From positions 25,349-89,348 of the forward strand of contig CANFPU010000002.1 of the NCBI GenBank assembly GCA_947448955.1: DNA of 64,000 bases, in the 5' to 3' direction. The notes below the pieces were generated by a model that had not been told where the DNA came from, made no database searches, and saw only the letters and a list, made by a program, of their open reading frames with translations. The position numbers were made by a program, and so were the translations under genes. This document shows positions 61,442 to 64,000 of the stretch, one piece after another. The DNA comes from Burkholderiales bacterium. Its GTDB lineage: Bacteria > Pseudomonadota > Gammaproteobacteria > Burkholderiales > Burkholderiaceae_C. Each line of letters begins with the position of its first letter. Positions within the stretch are counted from its first letter, which is position 1.

Positions 61442-61513
61442 ATGCGCACCGCACGATTTTCGTACTTTTGGTTCTCGCCCCTGACCGGCGGCTTGAGAGG
61501 CGATCGCGCGTAA
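61442..61513 (+). CDS. Putative aromatic-rich leader peptide (23 aa: MRTARFSYFWFSPLTGGLRGDRA) of a DAHP synthase attenuator
   Basis: ATG 61442 to TAA 61511-61513; Phe-Ser-Tyr-Phe-Trp-Phe run; precedes an intrinsic terminator located upstream of the DAHP synthase gene. No strong Shine-Dalgarno seen. Confidence 0.65.
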   Translation: MRTARFSYFWFSPLTGGLRGDRA

Positions 61514-61544
61514 ACCAAGCGACCCGAACAAACCAACCGCCGGT
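61484..61544 (+). promoter_or_regulatory. Candidate antiterminator pairing (61484-61491 with 61537-61544), mutually exclusive with the terminator
   Basis: accggcgg at 61484-61491 is the exact reverse complement of ccgccggt at 61537-61544, which holds the 5' arm of the terminator. Confidence 0.6.
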
Positions 61545-61564
61545 ACACCCGGCGGTTTTTTTTT
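61535..61564 (+). terminator. Intrinsic (attenuator-type) terminator in the DAHP synthase leader
   Basis: aaccgccgg-tacac-ccggcggtt 9-bp perfect stem followed by a T9 run, 34 nt upstream of the ATG at 61598. Confidence 0.9.
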
Positions 61565-61597
61565 GCACCGACGATCTCACCGCAACAGGAACCCATC

Positions 61598-62734
61598 ATG
61601 GCGCCGAAGTCCCACCACCACCCCGAGACCAGCGAACCGATGCACAGCTATTCGCTGAGCGAGAAGACCAGTGAAACCGACGACCTGCGCATCGAGGAAA
61701 TCACCCCATTGCCCCCTCCCGAGCATCTGATCCGTTTCTTTCCAATTGCCGGCACGCCGGTCGAAAAACTCGTCGGCGACACCCGGCGCAGCGTTCGCCG
61801 CATCCTCGACAGCAAGGACGACCGACTGCTGGTGGTGATCGGCCCTTGCTCAATCCATGACCCAGCCGCCGCACTGGATTACGCTCGCCAGCTCAAAGCC
61901 CAACGAACGAAGTACGCGAACACGCTGGAGATCGTGATGCGGGTCTATTTCGAAAAACCCCGCACCACCGTCGGTTGGAAAGGCTTGATCAACGATCCCT
62001 ACCTCGACGAAAGCTACCGCATTCACGAGGGCCTGCGCATCGCTCGCCAGTTGCTCGTTGACATCAACCGGCTGGGTATGCCGGCGGGCAGCGAGTTCCT
62101 CGACGTGATCAGCCCGCAGTACATCGGCGACTTGATCAGCTGGGGCGCGATCGGCGCACGGACCACCGAGTCCCAGGTACACCGCGAACTCGCATCAGGC
62201 CTGTCTGCGCCCATCGGCTTCAAGAACGGTACTGATGGCAACCTCAAGATCGCGACCGATGCGATCCAGGCCGCATCACGGCCGCACCATTTCCTGTCTG
62301 TCCACAAGAACGGTCAGGTCGCGATCGTCCAGACCAAGGGCAACAAAGACTGCCACGTGATCCTGCGTGGCGGCAAGGCACCGAACTACGACGCCGCCAG
62401 CGTCGCCGCCGCTTGCCAGGAATTGGTGGCTGCCAAGCTGGCGCCGCAGTTGATGGTCGACTGCAGCCACGCCAATAGCAACAAACAACACCAGCGTCAG
62501 ATCGAGGTGGCCCGAGACATCGGCACGCAGTTGGCCGCCGGCCAACGCCACATCATCGGCGTGATGGTCGAGAGCCACCTGCTGGCCGGCGCGCAGAAAT
62601 TCAGCGCCGGCAAGGACGATCCCGCCAAGCTGACCTATGGCCAGAGCATCACCGACGCCTGCATCGGCTGGGACGATTCACTGACCGTGCTGCAGGTCTT
62701 GAGCGATGCGGTCGCGGCGCGACGCAAGCTCTGA
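61598..62734 (+). CDS. aroG: 3-deoxy-7-phosphoheptulonate (DAHP) synthase, class I, AroG/AroF type
   Basis: LLVVIGPCSIHDPAAALDYARQLK; MRVYFEKPRTTVGWKGLINDPYLDESYRIHEGLRIARQLL; GFKNGTDGNLKIATDAIQAAS; VDCSHANSNK. Confidence 0.95.
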   Translation: MAPKSHHHPETSEPMHSYSLSEKTSETDDLRIEEITPLPPPEHLIRFFPIAGTPVEKLVGDTRRSVRRILDSKDDRLLVVIGPCSIHDPAAALDYARQLKAQRTKYANTLEIVMRVYFEKPRTTVGWKGLINDPYLDESYRIHEGLRIARQLLVDINRLGMPAGSEFLDVISPQYIGDLISWGAIGARTTESQVHRELASGLSAPIGFKNGTDGNLKIATDAIQAASRPHHFLSVHKNGQVAIVQTKGNKDCHVILRGGKAPNYDAASVAAACQELVAAKLAPQLMVDCSHANSNKQHQRQIEVARDIGTQLAAGQRHIIGVMVESHLLAGAQKFSAGKDDPAKLTYGQSITDACIGWDDSLTVLQVLSDAVAARRKL

Positions 62735-62820
62735 CCCAGCGGCGAGACTGCGTCCTGGGACGAGGAGCAGGTGCTGGTGCTGGGCGGCCCGAAGGTTCGG
62801 ATGGGCGGCGGCACGATCAG

Positions 62821-63447
62821 CTACTGAGCAGCCGTTGGCGGCGATGAGGCTGACGGTTCGTCGGCTGATGCGGGTTCGGTCTGCGCTGCCAGACGCTCGC
62901 TGCGCCAGTACACATCGTCGCCACCGAGGCCGTCGAGGTTGGCACGGTTGAGCACCCGCGCCAGCACGAACAGCAGATCTGACAACCGGTTGAGGTATTG
63001 ACGTGGTGCGTCGTTGACGCTGGCCTCGGTGCTGAGCGCGACCACCGCACGCTCGGCACGCCGTGCCACCGTGCGGCTGACATGGGCCAGCGCGGCGCTG
63101 CGTGTGCCTGCCGGCAAGATGAACTCGGCAAGCCGCGGCAAGACCGCATTGTGATGCGCCAGCGCGGCATCGAGCCGGACCACCGCCTCGGGCTTGAGCA
63201 AGGTGTACCCAGGGATCGACAGCTCGCCGCCCAGGTTGAACAGCTCGTGCTGGATCACGACCAGCAGTTCGCGCACATCGGCCGGCAGCGGCTCGGCCAA
63301 CAGCACGCCCAGGCCCGAATTGAGCTCATCGACATCGCCCATGGCCTGCACCCGCAGGTGGTCTTTGGGCACGCGCGTGCCGTCGCCCAAGCCGGTCGAG
63401 CCGTCGTCTCCGGTGCGCGTGGCAATCTGGGTCAGGCGGTGGGCCAT
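62821..63447 (-). CDS. ATP:cob(I)alamin adenosyltransferase (PduO type)
   Basis: MAHRLTQIATRTGDDGSTGLGDGTRVPKDHLRVQAMGDVDELNSGLG; LPRLAEFILPAGTRSAALAHVSRTVARRAER; YLNRLSDLLFVLARVLN. Confidence 0.93.
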   Translation of the reverse strand: MAHRLTQIATRTGDDGSTGLGDGTRVPKDHLRVQAMGDVDELNSGLGVLLAEPLPADVRELLVVIQHELFNLGGELSIPGYTLLKPEAVVRLDAALAHHNAVLPRLAEFILPAGTRSAALAHVSRTVARRAERAVVALSTEASVNDAPRQYLNRLSDLLFVLARVLNRANLDGLGGDDVYWRSERLAAQTEPASADEPSASSPPTAAQ

Positions 63448-63608
63448 CAGGTGTTCTCCGGGAAAATGTTGGGGCGAAACCGCGATCTTGCCCCAACATC
63501 GCCGCACGGCCAGTGCAGGGCCTCGCAACAACCCCGGCAGCGCCGCCGGCAAACGTCATACCATCCCGGTCTGACACCCTGAACGCCACTGAAGCCGGAG
63601 ATCCAGCG

Positions 63609-64000
63609 ATGAACGCCACCCTGCCTGCCCACCTGTTGACGATCGAGCGCCGCGCGGTGCCTGCCGAGATGATCGCTGCGCTGAAAGCACGCTTCGGCGA
63701 CCGTTGCTCGACCGCCCAAGCGGTGTGCGAGCAGCATGGCCGCGATGAATCACCGTTCGAGGTGCCGCCGCCAGACGCCGTGGTGTTTGCCGAAAGCACC
63801 GAGGAAGTGGCGGACGCGGTGGCGCTGGCAGACCGCTACGAGGTGCCCGTGATCGCCTTCGGTACCGGCTCGTCGCTGGAAGGCCATCTGCTCGCGGTGC
63901 AAGGGGGCATCAGCATCGATGTCGCGCGGATGAACAAGGTGCTGCGCATCAACAGTGAAGACTTGACGGTGACCGTGCAGCCTGGCGTCACCCGTAACCA
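63609..64000 (+). CDS. FAD-binding oxidase (GlcD / D-lactate dehydrogenase family), truncated by window edge
   Basis: MNATLPAHLLTIERRAVPAEMIAALKARFGDRCST...PPPDAVVFAESTEEVADAVALADRYEVPVIAFGTGSSLEGHLLAVQGGISIDVARMNKVL. Open to the end of the window. Confidence 0.88.
   Translation, partial: MNATLPAHLLTIERRAVPAEMIAALKARFGDRCSTAQAVCEQHGRDESPFEVPPPDAVVFAESTEEVADAVALADRYEVPVIAFGTGSSLEGHLLAVQGGISIDVARMNKVLRINSEDLTVTVQPGVTRN

Noticed and set aside
62755-62827. Short frame EEQVLVLGGPKVRMGGGTISY* between aroG and the adenosyltransferase, looking like a protein C-terminal tail
   Set aside because: No start or identifiable parent gene; could be chance in GC-rich DNA.

Overview
GC-rich bacterial chromosome window. 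Gene content and order (yggS-pilT-pilU, dolP-SIS-yraN-rsmI, recG-oxyR) suggest Burkholderiales, but this is inference. I found no rRNA, tRNA, CRISPR array or transposase. The main blocks are: (1) ~1-18.4 kb, a nitrogen-compound scavenging locus with three ABC importers, a biuret/triuret-hydrolase-like cysteine hydrolase, an AmiF-type formamidase, an AtzG/AtzE-like pair, a second amidase, an M20 peptidase and a second nitrilase-fold amidohydrolase; (2) purB and pyrF; (3) 20.9-28.7 kb, a chemosensory cluster (mcp-cheA-cheW-cheB-cheR) with no cheY, ending in a REC-adenylate cyclase fusion; (4) housekeeping genes (queA, PBP1A, recG, oxyR), with a 3-copy 83-bp hairpin-bearing tandem repeat between recG and oxyR; (5) a second NMT1/THI5-type ABC importer, a Tsx-like outer-membrane protein, prfC, psuG, ubiA, proC and a glutamate dehydrogenase; (6) 47.2-52.0 kb, a multiheme porin-cytochrome system resembling MtoABD-CymA; (7) pilT/pilU, dolP, yraN, rsmI and tldD; (8) a DAHP synthase gene preceded by a putative aromatic-residue leader peptide and intrinsic terminator, which looks like a transcription attenuator. 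The best candidates for follow-up are the aroG attenuator, the N-scavenging locus, the CheY-less chemosensory/cAMP cluster and the Mto-like electron conduit. All assignments come from reading the sequence and recalled family motifs; no database search was run.
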